Shown here: in pieces, positions 1-10,414 of the stretch
Numbering within the stretch: the stretch's first letter is position 1
How the letters are laid out: every line of letters starts with the position of its first letter
NCBI GenBank assembly: GCA_913063325.1
Contig: CAJXYE010000010.1
Span: forward strand, 36,308-100,307
Direction: 5' to 3'
DNA from: an uncultured Colwellia sp.
GTDB taxonomy: Bacteria; Pseudomonadota; Gammaproteobacteria; Enterobacterales; Alteromonadaceae
DNA length: 64,000 bases
Notes under the pieces: generated by a model
What the model saw: the letters and a program-made list of their open reading frames with translations, nothing else
Databases searched by the model: none
Told to the model about the DNA's origin: nothing
Made by a program: the position numbers and the translations under genes

Positions 1-1
1 A

Positions 2-715
2 GATATTGATAAAACAGCACAAGGTTACATTGACTTCTTTTCTAGCAGTGAATGTAAAGCTCAAGGCTGTGACCTTAATGCTGCATTAAATGCTGCAATT
101 TCTGAGTTTCCTATATATGCTGAGTCGCTACTTGCTGCAGCAATAAAAGCTGTAGGTCCAAATACTCCTGCAGCTAAAGAATTAGTTGCATCAGCTGTAG
201 CTGCAGTTAGTACAGACTCAACTTTGACTGCTACTCTATTAAAGACAGCAACCGAGGAAGGTGTAAACTTTAATACTGCCTTAGTCAATGAATGTCATGT
301 AAATTTTGATGACGATAAAGAGCTTGATATTGCAGACACAAAAGACTGTGATTTTATTACTGCTTTAGAGAATTCTATTACTGAAGACCCAACCTCAGCT
401 GAAGCGTTAGTTGCTGCTGCCCTTGCTGCTGCTGGTCCGGATTCTGAAATGGCTGAGTCAATTATTGCAACGGCAATAACTGCACTTGGACCAGATTCAC
501 CTCTTATTCCAAGCATATTAACTATTGCGACTAATGCTGGTGTTAACAGCGATATAGTAACAGGCATTGCGATTGCAAGTGGCGTTGATGCTACTATTGC
601 TTCTGAAGCTACAGCAGCTGGCCCAGGTACTACGGCAGGAACCAACACAGTTACGACTAATCGTGGCGGCGCTAACAACGGCGGCGGCGGTGGTGGTATT
701 TCAGACAACCAATAG
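2..715 (+). CDS. Ala-rich tandem-module protein with Gly-rich C-terminus, truncated by the left window edge
   Basis: Frame 2 is open from the window edge (DIDKTAQGYIDFFSSSECKAQGCDLNAALNAA...) through ORF 224..715. Repeated 'AA-GP(D/N)S' modules and a GGGGGG C-terminus. Confidence 0.7.
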   Translation, partial: DIDKTAQGYIDFFSSSECKAQGCDLNAALNAAISEFPIYAESLLAAAIKAVGPNTPAAKELVASAVAAVSTDSTLTATLLKTATEEGVNFNTALVNECHVNFDDDKELDIADTKDCDFITALENSITEDPTSAEALVAAALAAAGPDSEMAESIIATAITALGPDSPLIPSILTIATNAGVNSDIVTGIAIASGVDATIASEATAAGPGTTAGTNTVTTNRGGANNGGGGGGISDNQ

Positions 716-731
716 TCGGTTAGTTACCTTA

Positions 732-758
732 TAAAAAAGATCCTGCGGGGTCTTTTTT
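732..758 (+). terminator. Rho-independent terminator
   Basis: aaaaaagatcctgcggggtctttttt hairpin with T-tract just after the stop at 715. Confidence 0.7.
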
Positions 759-946
759 AGTTTTAGCGCTGTTATTTTGTTTCCTGGTCATACAGTTACT
801 CCGAGTCTCATCGCAAACGTCATCTTCGAGTTTACTTGTCGAAGATCCATTGTCTTATAAGCTGGATTCAGTAAAATGTGCATTCTGTTTAATCTACATC
901 TGCATGTTTTTAATTTTTCTATACACTACACAGTAATAAGGTTCCG

Positions 947-2263
947 TTGACTAAATTTTTCTTTTATAGCTTATGTACGCTTATTGTTTATGCCCCTATC
1001 CCTTTAGGCGCAAATAGAATTTGGGCAAGCTCTACCATCAGTTTTTGTATTTTTGCACTGTTTTTATGCCATTTACTTTCTAGCCTCAAAAACAAACAGC
1101 CATTTGCTCCACCAAAATACTCCCTCGCTGTACTTGTACCTCTTAGCATTACTGCGCTGTGGTTAGCCATTCAGATTACCCCTGGTTTAGGTCCGCTGTT
1201 AGGTCGTTCATTCTCTACGCTTTCATATGACCCCTCCTTAACCCATATTATGCTATTAAAGACGATTGCTTTAACTCAGTTTGCTTGGTTAGTGTTTTAT
1301 TATGTTAATACCAAAGCGCTGCTGTATAAGTTTGCCCTAAGCATACTGTTAGCTGGCTTGTTTCAGGCGTTATATGCCAGTTGGTTAAATCTTAATGAGG
1401 GCATGGCATCACCTATTTTTAATATCCCTTATTCAACCGCGGCAGTGGGTAGTTTTGTTTATAAAAACCAGTTAGCTAATTACTTAGCGCTGTGTTTATC
1501 TATTGGTATTGGCGTACTGATCAGCCAGCTTTCGATAAAAGGCTCAGGTGGGCAAATACGCCATAAAATTCGTGATATTGCTTCGGTTTTATTAAGCACT
1601 AAGATGCTGATCCGTCTGAGTTTGATTATTATGATCATTGCGTTAATTTTAACGCGGTCACGCATGGGTAATTCGGCGTTTTTCTTGGCTTTAGCTGCTA
1701 TCAGTATTTTCTCTTTTTTCTTTTATAACCGTAAACCCAAACACTTGCGTTTGTTGATATTGAGCTTCTTTATTCTCGACCTTATTTTAGTCGGTACTAT
1801 TTTTGGTGTTGAGAAGGTGAAACAGCGTTTGTTAGAAACCAGTTTGGCGTCTGAAACAAGAGATGAAGTGGTTCGTGATTCAATACCCATGATATTGGAC
1901 TACCCGGTTTTTGGCACAGGGGGAGGAAGTTTCTACTCAAGCTTTTCTAAATATCAAGCACAGCCCTATTCTGGTTTTTATGATCATGCTCATAATGATT
2001 ATATTCAATTTGCTGCTGAGCTAGGTTTACCGATTACGCTTTTATTAGGCACTATGGTGCTCTACTGTTTATTTATTTCATTGAAAACCATAGTAAAACG
2101 TAAAACCCCCTTGTATCAAGGCATCTCGTTTGGTTGTACGGCCGCTATTATCCATATGTTATTACATTCAACGGTAGATTTTTCCTTACAGTCACCCGCT
2201 ATAGCCCTGCTCTTTGTCAGTATATTGTCACTAAGTTTGATTGCGTCGAATTTGAAGAGATAA
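947..2263 (+). CDS. O-antigen ligase / Wzy-like polytopic membrane protein
   Basis: 438 aa, many TM segments, motif GTGGGSFYSSFSKYQ...HAHNDYIQFAAELG typical of the Wzy_C/O-antigen ligase family; TTG start. Confidence 0.75.
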   Translation: MTKFFFYSLCTLIVYAPIPLGANRIWASSTISFCIFALFLCHLLSSLKNKQPFAPPKYSLAVLVPLSITALWLAIQITPGLGPLLGRSFSTLSYDPSLTHIMLLKTIALTQFAWLVFYYVNTKALLYKFALSILLAGLFQALYASWLNLNEGMASPIFNIPYSTAAVGSFVYKNQLANYLALCLSIGIGVLISQLSIKGSGGQIRHKIRDIASVLLSTKMLIRLSLIIMIIALILTRSRMGNSAFFLALAAISIFSFFFYNRKPKHLRLLILSFFILDLILVGTIFGVEKVKQRLLETSLASETRDEVVRDSIPMILDYPVFGTGGGSFYSSFSKYQAQPYSGFYDHAHNDYIQFAAELGLPITLLLGTMVLYCLFISLKTIVKRKTPLYQGISFGCTAAIIHMLLHSTVDFSLQSPAIALLFVSILSLSLIASNLKR

Positions 2264-2269
2264 TTAAGG

Positions 2270-3240
2270 TGCCACACTGAGCTAGATCTTGAAACGGTGA
2301 GTACCACACTAAATGAGATCCTGAAATGAATTCAGGATGACGAATTCAGGATGACGGGTTTTAACGTCATGCTGAACTCGTTTCAGCACCTCAAGCGACA
2401 AGTGACACACTGAACTAGATCCTTAAACCGTAAGTGCCACACTGAACGGGATCCTGAAATAAATTCAGGATGACGGATTGTAACGTCATACTGAACTCGT
2501 TTCAGTACCTATGTTTTTCGTCATACTGAACTCGTTTCAGCACCTCAATCGACAAATACCATACTGAATCAGTAAGTACCATACTAAATGAGATCCTGAA
2601 ATAAATTCAGGATGACGAGTTGGGGATGACAGATTGTAACGTCATACTGAACTCGTTTCAGTACCTATGTTTTTCGTCATGCTGAACTCGTTTCAGCACC
2701 TCAATCGACAAATACCATACTGAATCAGTAAGTACCATACTAAACGAGATCCTGAAATGAATTCAGGATGACGAGTTGGGGATGACGGATTGTAACGTCA
2801 TACTGAACTCGTTTCAGTACCTATGTTTTTCGTCATGCTGAACTCGTTTCAGCACCTCAAGCAGCAAGTGCCACATTTAACAAGATACTTAAACTATGAG
2901 TACCAAACTAAACGAGATCCTGAAATAAATTCAGGATGACGAACTAAAGATGACGAATTAACTAAGACAATGGATCTTCGACAAGTAACCTCGAAGATGA
3001 CGTTTGATGGGTTTCGGAGTAAACCGCATAAGTCGTCATTTCCTAGGTGTTTTGTCGGACGTAGCATGGATGCTACTTATTAGAGAATGCAGGATGCACA
3101 TTCTCCTGAGCATATTCTCCTGAATCCAGTTCACTAAGACAATGGATCTTCGACAAGTAAACTCGAAGATGACGTTTGCTGGGTTTCGGAGTAATCCGCA
3201 TAAGTCGTCATTCCCTAGGTGTTTCGTCGAGAATCCAGTT
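2270..3240. repeat. Intergenic REP-like repeat cluster
   Basis: Many copies of GTCAT(A/G)CTGAACTCGTTTCAG and GATCCTGAAATRAATTCAGGATGACG. Also a direct repeat 'actaagacaatggatcttcgacaagtaa..ctcgaagatgacg' near 2961 and 3133. Confidence 0.9.
2484..2862. repeat. 156-bp tandem repeat, about 2.4 copies
   Basis: Units start at 2484, 2640 and 2796 with 'cgtcatactgaactcgtttcagtacctatgtttttcg'; exact 156-bp spacing. Confidence 0.85.
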
Positions 3241-3254
3241 CACTAATGATATGA

Positions 3255-3749
3255 CTAATCCTGACAATACGCATCAACAAGGGTAATTTGCGAAACAAGT
3301 ACGCTATTGGGCGCTACTGAGCCCGGTAAGCCTTTGCTGCCATAGGCTAAATGGGGTGGTAAATAAAGCTCCCACGTTGCACCAACGTTCATCAAAGGTA
3401 CACCTTCACGCCAGCCTTTAATCATTTTAGTTAATCGAAACTTATTTGGCTTACCGCGTTGATAGCTACTATCTATTATTTTTTTCGATTCAACGGATAG
3501 CATTTTATAGTGCACGGTAACTTTATAATCTGAGTCGGGTTTACAGCCTGTACCTTGCTCTAAAATTTTATATTGTAAACCCGAGTCAGTGGTTACCACC
3601 CCATCACGTTTCAAGTTTATAGCTAACCAGTTTTTAGCTTTGATGCCATTGATTTCTACTGCGGTATACAAGCTGTCAGAGTTGTTTGAGCTAGCGCAGC
3701 TAAACAATAAGGAACAAACTAGGCTAACTGATAAGGTACGTATTAACAT
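3255..3749 (-). CDS. FKBP-type peptidyl-prolyl cis-trans isomerase, lipoprotein
   Basis: Lipobox (LLFSCASS) and FKBP signature (LQYKILEQGTG...VTVHYKM...GWREGVPLMNVGATWELYLPPHLAYG). Confidence 0.85.
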   Translation of the reverse strand: MLIRTLSVSLVCSLLFSCASSNNSDSLYTAVEINGIKAKNWLAINLKRDGVVTTDSGLQYKILEQGTGCKPDSDYKVTVHYKMLSVESKKIIDSSYQRGKPNKFRLTKMIKGWREGVPLMNVGATWELYLPPHLAYGSKGLPGSVAPNSVLVSQITLVDAYCQD

Positions 3750-3933
3750 TTTATTTTCTCTACAATTAATTTAGTGGAAATTTGTGATTTATTGATATGA
3801 TGATGGCGTTTAATAAATTTTTTATCATTGAGTCATAACTTAGGCAAACTGATTTTATAGCGAAGTGATGCGAATGTCATGGCATTAAAGTAATCAACTC
3901 ATTCTGTGCTTGTTCTTTGCTTATTCTTTGATA

Positions 3934-4245
3934 CATACCTGCTACCATTCAAGATGCAGGTTTCAGAGAGCTTGAGCAATGTTAATTCAAGGCGCTGTGA
4001 TGAAAGAATGGTTATTCAGGAGAATGTGCTCCTGCATTCTCTAATAAGCTATATCCGTATAGCGTCATTGTAAGTCACAGCAACGATGAAGTAATGTTGC
4101 TCAAGCACTTCTTTGATGGGTTTTAAATGACTTTATACCGCGTTAAATAATCAAACCATAGAATGACTATGCTTTACTTATTTTACTTATCTAAAGCCAT
4201 TTTAATTCCCACTGAAATCCTGCACTTTGATTGGTAGCGGGTATA
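3934..4245. mobile_element. MITE-like element, family A copy 1 (no ORF)
   Basis: Ends catacctgctaccattcaagatgc / gcactttgattggtagcgggtata form about 24-bp imperfect TIRs shared with 40558-40823 and 51498-51812. Confidence 0.65.
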
Positions 4246-4361
4246 GATATTCTAATAAGTCATTGCTTTGATATTACTGAGACTTGTTAATCGAATCGTT
4301 TAAATTACATTTTCATGTGATACTATAGTGATACATTATATAGGTTACCAATGGATTTATC

Positions 4362-4619
4362 ATGAGAGTCGAACTAGTTACTACACTTAAACGGCAAGCA
4401 ACCAAAATACTGGCTGATTTACATTTGTCAAAAGAGCCCGTCTTAATTACAGAACATGGCAAGCCATCTGCTTATTTGGTTGATGTTGATGACTATGAGT
4501 TTATGCAACAGCGCATGGCGATCTTAGAAGGGGTAGCGCGAGGCGAACAGGCAATTAAAAATGGCGATACATTTTCTAATCTAGCAGCAAAAGAGAAAAT
4601 GAGTAAATGGCTGAAATAA
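4362..4619 (+). CDS. Type II antitoxin, Phd/YefM family
   Basis: 85 aa 'LKRQATKILADLHLSKEPVLITEHGKPSAYLVDVDDYE' is Phd/YefM-like; overlaps the downstream toxin ORF. Confidence 0.85.
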   Translation: MRVELVTTLKRQATKILADLHLSKEPVLITEHGKPSAYLVDVDDYEFMQQRMAILEGVARGEQAIKNGDTFSNLAAKEKMSKWLK

Positions 4620-4906
4620 TTTGGACAGCTCCAGCGCTTAATAATTTAAATGACATAGCTGAATATATTGCTATAAGTAATTTAGCAGCAGCTAAGAAAT
4701 TGACTCAAGAAATATTTGATAAAATATCAAGATTAGAGAGTCACCCTGAATCAGGAAAAATTCCACTTGAGTTAGACAATTTGAATTATAGGGAAGTTAT
4801 TGTTAAGCCCTGCAGAATTTTTTATAAAGTAGAGAATACTAACGTCTATATTTTACATGTAATGCGCCAAGAGCGTGATCTAAGAAAGTTTATTCTACAG
4901 AGCTAA
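4607..4906 (+). CDS. Type II toxin, RelE/ParE family
   Basis: 99 aa 'IIWTAPALNNLNDIAEYIAISNLAAAKKLTQEIFDKISRLESHPESGKIP...YREVIVKPCRIFYKV'; 13-bp overlap with antitoxin. Confidence 0.85.
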   Translation: MAEIIWTAPALNNLNDIAEYIAISNLAAAKKLTQEIFDKISRLESHPESGKIPLELDNLNYREVIVKPCRIFYKVENTNVYILHVMRQERDLRKFILQS

Positions 4907-4938
4907 CAAGCAAAGTCTGCTAGCTTATTCGTTAAATT

Positions 4939-5700
4939 TTATTGACCACTATCTAAACGGCTCTGCCATTTCTGTGTTAATTTTTTCAGGCTATTGTCCG
5001 CTTTCATGCTTTGCAATGATGTTGACAACTTTTGCACAACTGCCGGAGACGTTTTTAAGCTGCAAGCCAAGAAAAAATCGAATCTAAAGTCATGGATCAC
5101 AGGGTGCTTGCGGTATTTTTTCATCTTACTAGGCGAGTCAAGTTTGTTGACTAGGATCTCGTCATTAAGCAAAACTAAGTCAATGCTGTCTTTCCTTACC
5201 TCAAGCATTTTTAGCAAAGCATTGTAGTTTTTTAATACATATAAGTTTTTATCTTTTTCAAAACCTTTCTCCAGCAAGAAGTGGTGCGATGCATAATTTT
5301 CATTAACCGCGACCCTGTACTTAAGGGCATCGTCAAAATTTTGTAAAACAATATTTTTTTCACGCAATGAATAAAAAGACGTGCTAGCGCTGGTAATTTG
5401 CCCTACCCATTGAAACAAAGACTCGCGAAATGGCAGACGAACTATAGAATAAATGCAAACATCCCTTTGTTCTACAGCCTGTTGATAGGCGATTGACCAG
5501 TCACTGACTACAATGCTGTGGTTATAATTTGCTCTGTCGAAGATCTCCCTGACTATCTCCGTTGCCAGGCCCGTAATTTCTTTGTTTTTTTGCACTATTT
5601 GAAAAGGAGGTAAATTCTCAGTAACAATAGTTATCTGCTGAGCACTGAGTACATGACTCAAAAAGGCAAAAATAATAACAAAACTCTTTATGTATCCCAT
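4939..5700 (-). CDS. Substrate-binding periplasmic protein (SBP_bac_3-like)
   Basis: Signal peptide then ITIVTENLPPFQIVQKNKEITGLATEIVREIF, typical of extracellular solute-binding family 3. Confidence 0.75.
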   Translation of the reverse strand: MGYIKSFVIIFAFLSHVLSAQQITIVTENLPPFQIVQKNKEITGLATEIVREIFDRANYNHSIVVSDWSIAYQQAVEQRDVCIYSIVRLPFRESLFQWVGQITSASTSFYSLREKNIVLQNFDDALKYRVAVNENYASHHFLLEKGFEKDKNLYVLKNYNALLKMLEVRKDSIDLVLLNDEILVNKLDSPSKMKKYRKHPVIHDFRFDFFLACSLKTSPAVVQKLSTSLQSMKADNSLKKLTQKWQSRLDSGQ

Positions 5701-6022
5701 TCATCTTCCTTAAGACCTGGTGATTTGTGTACTTAAAAATCTGATATTGTAAAATAGCACCATGGGTAACATCCGTGGACCATTTATACTATAACCTTTA
5801 TAACTAGGTAAAATAAGTGCCTGCATAGCATGAAACATCGGATCTAGTGTATTGGGATGAAATAGTATTATATTCTTAAGTTATTGAAGCGTGTATACTT
5901 CTTATTTCATTAAAATTGCTTTAATTTTTATAGACGTTTTTAAAATCGTCATAAAGAAGCAATAATGCTACAGCTCTTTTCAGAGCTACCTTAGCTCAAC
6001 TATAGTAAGAATTAGAAACAAC

Positions 6023-7480
6023 ATGATAGAGCACAGCAATATAGGAATACAGGAAACCATCTTGTGGCACGATTACGAGACATGGGGGATTTCACCTGCG
6101 TTTGATAAACCGTCACAATTTGCCGGTATTCGCACTGATCTCGACCTCAATATTATTGGTGAGCCTGAAATGTTTTATTGCTCGCCGCCTATTGATTATT
6201 TACCACATCCTGAAGCTTGCTTAGTTACCGGTATTACCCCACAAAAAGCACAACGTGAAGGTTTGTCAGAAGCGGAGTTTGCTGCGCGTATTCATACCCT
6301 ATTCTCTACTCCCAATACCTGCGTAGCTGGCTATAATAATATTCGTTTTGATGATGAAGTGACTCGATACCTTCTTTATCGTAACTTTTACGACCCTTAT
6401 GGCCGTGAGTGGCAAAATGGTAATAGCCGTTGGGACATCATTGATATGGTTCGTGCCACCTATGCGCTGCGCCCTGAAGGAATAAATTGGCCTACGGTAG
6501 AGCGTGATGGCGAACAGGTTGTTAGTTTTCGTTTAGAGTTGTTAACCAAGGCTAATGGTATTGCTCATGAAGCTGCCCATGATGCGATGAGTGATGTTTA
6601 TGCCACCATTGCCATGGCAAAGTTAATCAAAGAAAAACAACCTAAACTGTATGAGTTTATTTTCAACTTAAAAAGCAAAAACCAAGTTAAAGATTTGATA
6701 AATACTGCAGAAATGACGCCTGTTGTTCATACCTCTAGCAAAATATCATCAGCGCATGGTTGTACTAGTTGGTTTGCACCAATCAGTTACCATCCAGTTA
6801 ATAAAAACGCGGTGATCTGCGTCGATTTAGCACAAGATATTTCACCTTTGCTTGATTTAAGCAGTGAAGATATTAAAGCACGCCTATATACCCGTTATGA
6901 TGATTTAGCACCAGATGAAAAACCTATTCCGGTTAAGCTTATTCATGTTAATAAATGTCCGGTAATTGCGCCGGCCAAAACCTTATTACCTGAAAATGCC
7001 GAGCGCTTGGCAATACCCCGTGATTTTTGTTTAGAAAACTTAGCGTTATTGAAAAAGCATGCTGAACTTAGAGATAAGTTAAGCGATGTTTTTGCTACGT
7101 CTGACTTTGATAATGCGAACACGGATGCCGAGCAAGCTTTATACGGTGGCAGCTTTTTTAGTCATAGCGATAAAGCGCAAATGGATATTTTACGGGGCTT
7201 AACACCTGAGCAATTGGCTAATCACCCGTTTCAATTTCAAGATGAACGTTTGGACGTGTTGCTATTTCGCTACCGAGCGAGAAACTATCCACATACATTA
7301 TCAACAGCTGAGCAAGAAAAATGGCAACAGTATTGTCAGAACAAACTGCAATACGGTGGTAAAGGCATATTATCAATAGATGAGTTTATGATGACTATTG
7401 AAAACCTTGCCCATGAAAATGAAGAAAACAAAGCTAAAATGTCAGTGTTAAAAGCTTTATATGAGTATGTACAGGGTTAA
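6023..7480 (+). CDS. sbcB: Exodeoxyribonuclease I
   Basis: DEDD exonuclease N-terminus 'ILWHDYETWGISPAFDKPSQFAGIRTD' and full-length 485 aa similarity by recognition. Confidence 0.93.
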   Translation: MIEHSNIGIQETILWHDYETWGISPAFDKPSQFAGIRTDLDLNIIGEPEMFYCSPPIDYLPHPEACLVTGITPQKAQREGLSEAEFAARIHTLFSTPNTCVAGYNNIRFDDEVTRYLLYRNFYDPYGREWQNGNSRWDIIDMVRATYALRPEGINWPTVERDGEQVVSFRLELLTKANGIAHEAAHDAMSDVYATIAMAKLIKEKQPKLYEFIFNLKSKNQVKDLINTAEMTPVVHTSSKISSAHGCTSWFAPISYHPVNKNAVICVDLAQDISPLLDLSSEDIKARLYTRYDDLAPDEKPIPVKLIHVNKCPVIAPAKTLLPENAERLAIPRDFCLENLALLKKHAELRDKLSDVFATSDFDNANTDAEQALYGGSFFSHSDKAQMDILRGLTPEQLANHPFQFQDERLDVLLFRYRARNYPHTLSTAEQEKWQQYCQNKLQYGGKGILSIDEFMMTIENLAHENEENKAKMSVLKALYEYVQG

Positions 7481-7561
7481 TAGTAATAATCCGAAAACAG
7501 TGTCTAAAAGCAGGAAGTAATAGCCTACAAGATCTATACTTGAAATTAGTCTTACTACATT

Positions 7562-9280
7562 TTGAGGTGGGTCATGGCTATTGCGTATAAGGACAAACTT
7601 AGCACGCGTTTATTTACTCCTCTGGTGATAATTTTCATAATTATCTTTGCCCTGCTCGCTTTTTACGTGCCAAACATCACCAAAAATAATGCCATTATAT
7701 CAGCCATAGACTCAGCTGAAGCCACGGTAAAACAGTATAAAACTATTCGTGGTTATTACACCAAGAATATCATCAAAAAAATACTTCCCATTGAAAATAT
7801 TAAACCCCACTACGAACATAAAGGTAGTGCGGGTGTTATTCCGTTACCTGCTACCTTTATTCATGATCTAAGTGAAGAGTTTTCAAAAAAAGGCATAATG
7901 ACGTTAAAGCTGTACAGCCCTTACCCTTTCCCCAATCGACAATCACGTCAACTCGATGATTTTGCAAGCAAAGCCTGGCAAGCCTTGAATACCAGCCCTG
8001 ATAAAAGCTTCTCGGTCACCGAAACGATAAACAATATCCAAGTCGTTCGTGTTGCTTTAGCTGATACTATGAGCCAACAAGGTTGTGTAAATTGCCATAA
8101 TACTCACCCAGACACGCCTAAAAATGATTGGCAACTTAATGATGTTCGTGGCGTACTGGAAGTTCAAGTGCCGATAGAAAAAGATCTTGCCAATGCAAAT
8201 CAGCTTAATTTTACTATCGCCGGCATTTTTTGTGTGGCATTAATTGCCACCGTCGCTTTGCTGTTTTTCATGTTTAGGCAGCTGATTTCTAACCGCTTAC
8301 GTAATGTTTATAGCGCACTTGATGATATTGCCACAGGGGATGGTGATTTAAGTCAGCGCTTAGAAGAAACACCTATAGATGAAATAGGGCTTATTGCCTC
8401 GGCATTTAACCGCTTTATCAAAAAGCTCGAGCAAATCATCTCAGGCATTAATAATCAAATTCATCAGCTAAGTGAAAGCACCCAAGCAATGCAAAACATT
8501 ACTAATAAAACCCAGCAAGGGGCATTAAACCAACAAACCCTTGCCGATCAAGTTGCCAGTGCGATGAATGATATGAAAGCATCGACCGAAGAAATGGCTG
8601 AAATAGCATCGGGCACTGCCGAAAATTCACAGCAAGCGCAACATCAGTCAGAGCAAAGCAAAGCTATTATTCAACAAAGTCTGCACTCTGTTGAAGAGTT
8701 ATCAACTATGATGCAGCAAGCTTCAGAGGTGGTTGGCGAACTTGAGTCAGACAGCCAAGATATTGGTGGTGTATTGGATGTTATACGTGGCATTGCCGAT
8801 CAAACAAATCTCTTAGCGCTCAATGCCGCCATTGAGGCTGCACGTGCAGGTGAACAAGGAAGAGGATTCGCGGTTGTTGCTGATGAAGTGCGTACACTTG
8901 CCAGTAGAACCCAACAGTCGACAGAAGAAATTAATACCATGATAATGCAACTGCAAACTGGCGCCAAATCAGCTGTTGAGACGATTAAAAAAGGCGATGG
9001 TAGTATTGATGAAAGCAATAGCAAAGCAAAAGAGACCAATGATATTATTAACGAAATGAGCGAAATTATTAATAATATTCAAGCACAAAATTTACAACTA
9101 GCGACAGCAGCAGAACAACAGGCAGCGGTAAGCAATGAGATCAACCAAAATATTGATACTATAAGAGACGTTTCTGCTACGGCAAGTGAAAGCAGCCAAG
9201 AGCTGCTTGATATGGCTGAGAAGATTAATCATAGCGTCGCAGCGATTAGTAAACAGTTAGAGCAATTTAGTAAAAGATAA
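7562..9280 (+). CDS. Methyl-accepting chemotaxis protein with periplasmic heme-binding (Tll0287-like/DUF3365) domain
   Basis: N-terminal TM, CVNCHN motif, HAMP, MCP signalling hairpin ([37 protein letters not shown]). Confidence 0.88.
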   Translation: MRWVMAIAYKDKLSTRLFTPLVIIFIIIFALLAFYVPNITKNNAIISAIDSAEATVKQYKTIRGYYTKNIIKKILPIENIKPHYEHKGSAGVIPLPATFIHDLSEEFSKKGIMTLKLYSPYPFPNRQSRQLDDFASKAWQALNTSPDKSFSVTETINNIQVVRVALADTMSQQGCVNCHNTHPDTPKNDWQLNDVRGVLEVQVPIEKDLANANQLNFTIAGIFCVALIATVALLFFMFRQLISNRLRNVYSALDDIATGDGDLSQRLEETPIDEIGLIASAFNRFIKKLEQIISGINNQIHQLSESTQAMQNITNKTQQGALNQQTLADQVASAMNDMKASTEEMAEIASGTAENSQQAQHQSEQSKAIIQQSLHSVEELSTMMQQASEVVGELESDSQDIGGVLDVIRGIADQTNLLALNAAIEAARAGEQGRGFAVVADEVRTLASRTQQSTEEINTMIMQLQTGAKSAVETIKKGDGSIDESNSKAKETNDIINEMSEIINNIQAQNLQLATAAEQQAAVSNEINQNIDTIRDVSATASESSQELLDMAEKINHSVAAISKQLEQFSKR

Positions 9281-9375
9281 AGGTGAGTTCAGGTGCTCAA
9301 GAGAGCACCTTACTTTGAAGCTAAGTTGCCAAGTTCTTTTGACTGAGCTGACATGGCTAAATAACGCTAAAAAAC

Positions 9376-10239
9376 TTATTTCTTAAACCGTGAAATCAAG
9401 CTTGATGTATCCCAACGACTCCCGCCATTCTCTTGGATTTCTTGGTAATAACCATCAAGTTGTTTAGTTACTGTTAAATCAGCGCCAAGTTTTTCCGCTG
9501 CTTCAAAGGCAATAGCTAAATCTTTTCTTACCCAATCAACAGCAAAACCAAAATCAAATTCTCCCGCACACATGGTTTTTCCACGATTATCCATTTGCCA
9601 AGAGCCTGCTGCACCTTTACCAATGGTATCAAGTAACTTATCAGTATCTAATCCTGCTTTTTTAGCAAAGTTTAAACCTTCTGCCAGACCTTGTACTGTA
9701 TTGACAAAACAGATTTGGTTAACCATTTTTGCCAGTTGCCCAGAGCCGACAGGACCCATTAGTTGGCTAAAACGAGCGAATGCCGCCATAACGGGTTCAA
9801 CTTTAGAGAATACGCTATCCTCACCACCCACCATTACCGTCAGCACGCCATTTTCAGCGCCCGCTTGGCCACCAGAAACGGGTGCATCTAAAAAGTATTG
9901 GCCATTTTCATCTGCAATACCAGCTAGTTCAATGGCAAGCTCTGCTGATGCTGTTGTATGATCGACAAAGATACTGCCTTTTGGAAGACCTGCGAAAATG
10001 CCCTCTTGCCCGAGAGATACTTGGCGAACATCGTCATCATTACCTACACAACAAAAAACGATGTCACAATCTTTTGCAGCCTGCGCGGGTGTAGCAGCAA
10101 TACTCCCTTCAAATTCTTTTTGCCAAGCTAAGGCTTTATCGTTATTACGGTTATATACACAAACTTGATGACCTGCTTTGATCAAATGCCCAGCCATTGG
10201 ATAACCCATAACGCCAAGACCAATAAATGCTACTTTCAT
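9376..10239 (-). CDS. NAD(P)-dependent beta-hydroxyacid dehydrogenase (3-hydroxyisobutyrate dehydrogenase / GarR-like)
   Basis: N-terminal GLGVMGYPMAGHL Rossmann motif and DAPVSGGQAGAENGVLTVMVGG. Confidence 0.85.
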   Translation of the reverse strand: MKVAFIGLGVMGYPMAGHLIKAGHQVCVYNRNNDKALAWQKEFEGSIAATPAQAAKDCDIVFCCVGNDDDVRQVSLGQEGIFAGLPKGSIFVDHTTASAELAIELAGIADENGQYFLDAPVSGGQAGAENGVLTVMVGGEDSVFSKVEPVMAAFARFSQLMGPVGSGQLAKMVNQICFVNTVQGLAEGLNFAKKAGLDTDKLLDTIGKGAAGSWQMDNRGKTMCAGEFDFGFAVDWVRKDLAIAFEAAEKLGADLTVTKQLDGYYQEIQENGGSRWDTSSLISRFKK

Positions 10240-10414
10240 ATAGTTACCTTTGATTCATTAATTTGTTAATTCATTCAATCAAGTCAGTTTACTTCAGTTT
10301 TTTATTTTGCTCTAGCAACTTTGCAATTCATCAGGATTCATTTACAATACACAGGTTGGTTGCGCACAACTTAATTGCAAGCAATCAAGCTACGAGCAAT
10401 AAATAATAACATTA

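Noticed and set aside
295-708. Minus-strand ORF (137 aa) opposite the first gene
   Set aside because: Low-complexity Ala/Pro-rich mirror of the Ala/Gly-rich plus-strand gene; no start context or motif.
2484-2862. Regularly spaced repeats that could suggest a CRISPR array
   Set aside because: The whole 156-bp unit is repeated, with no unique spacers and no cas genes; the modules are REP-like palindromes.
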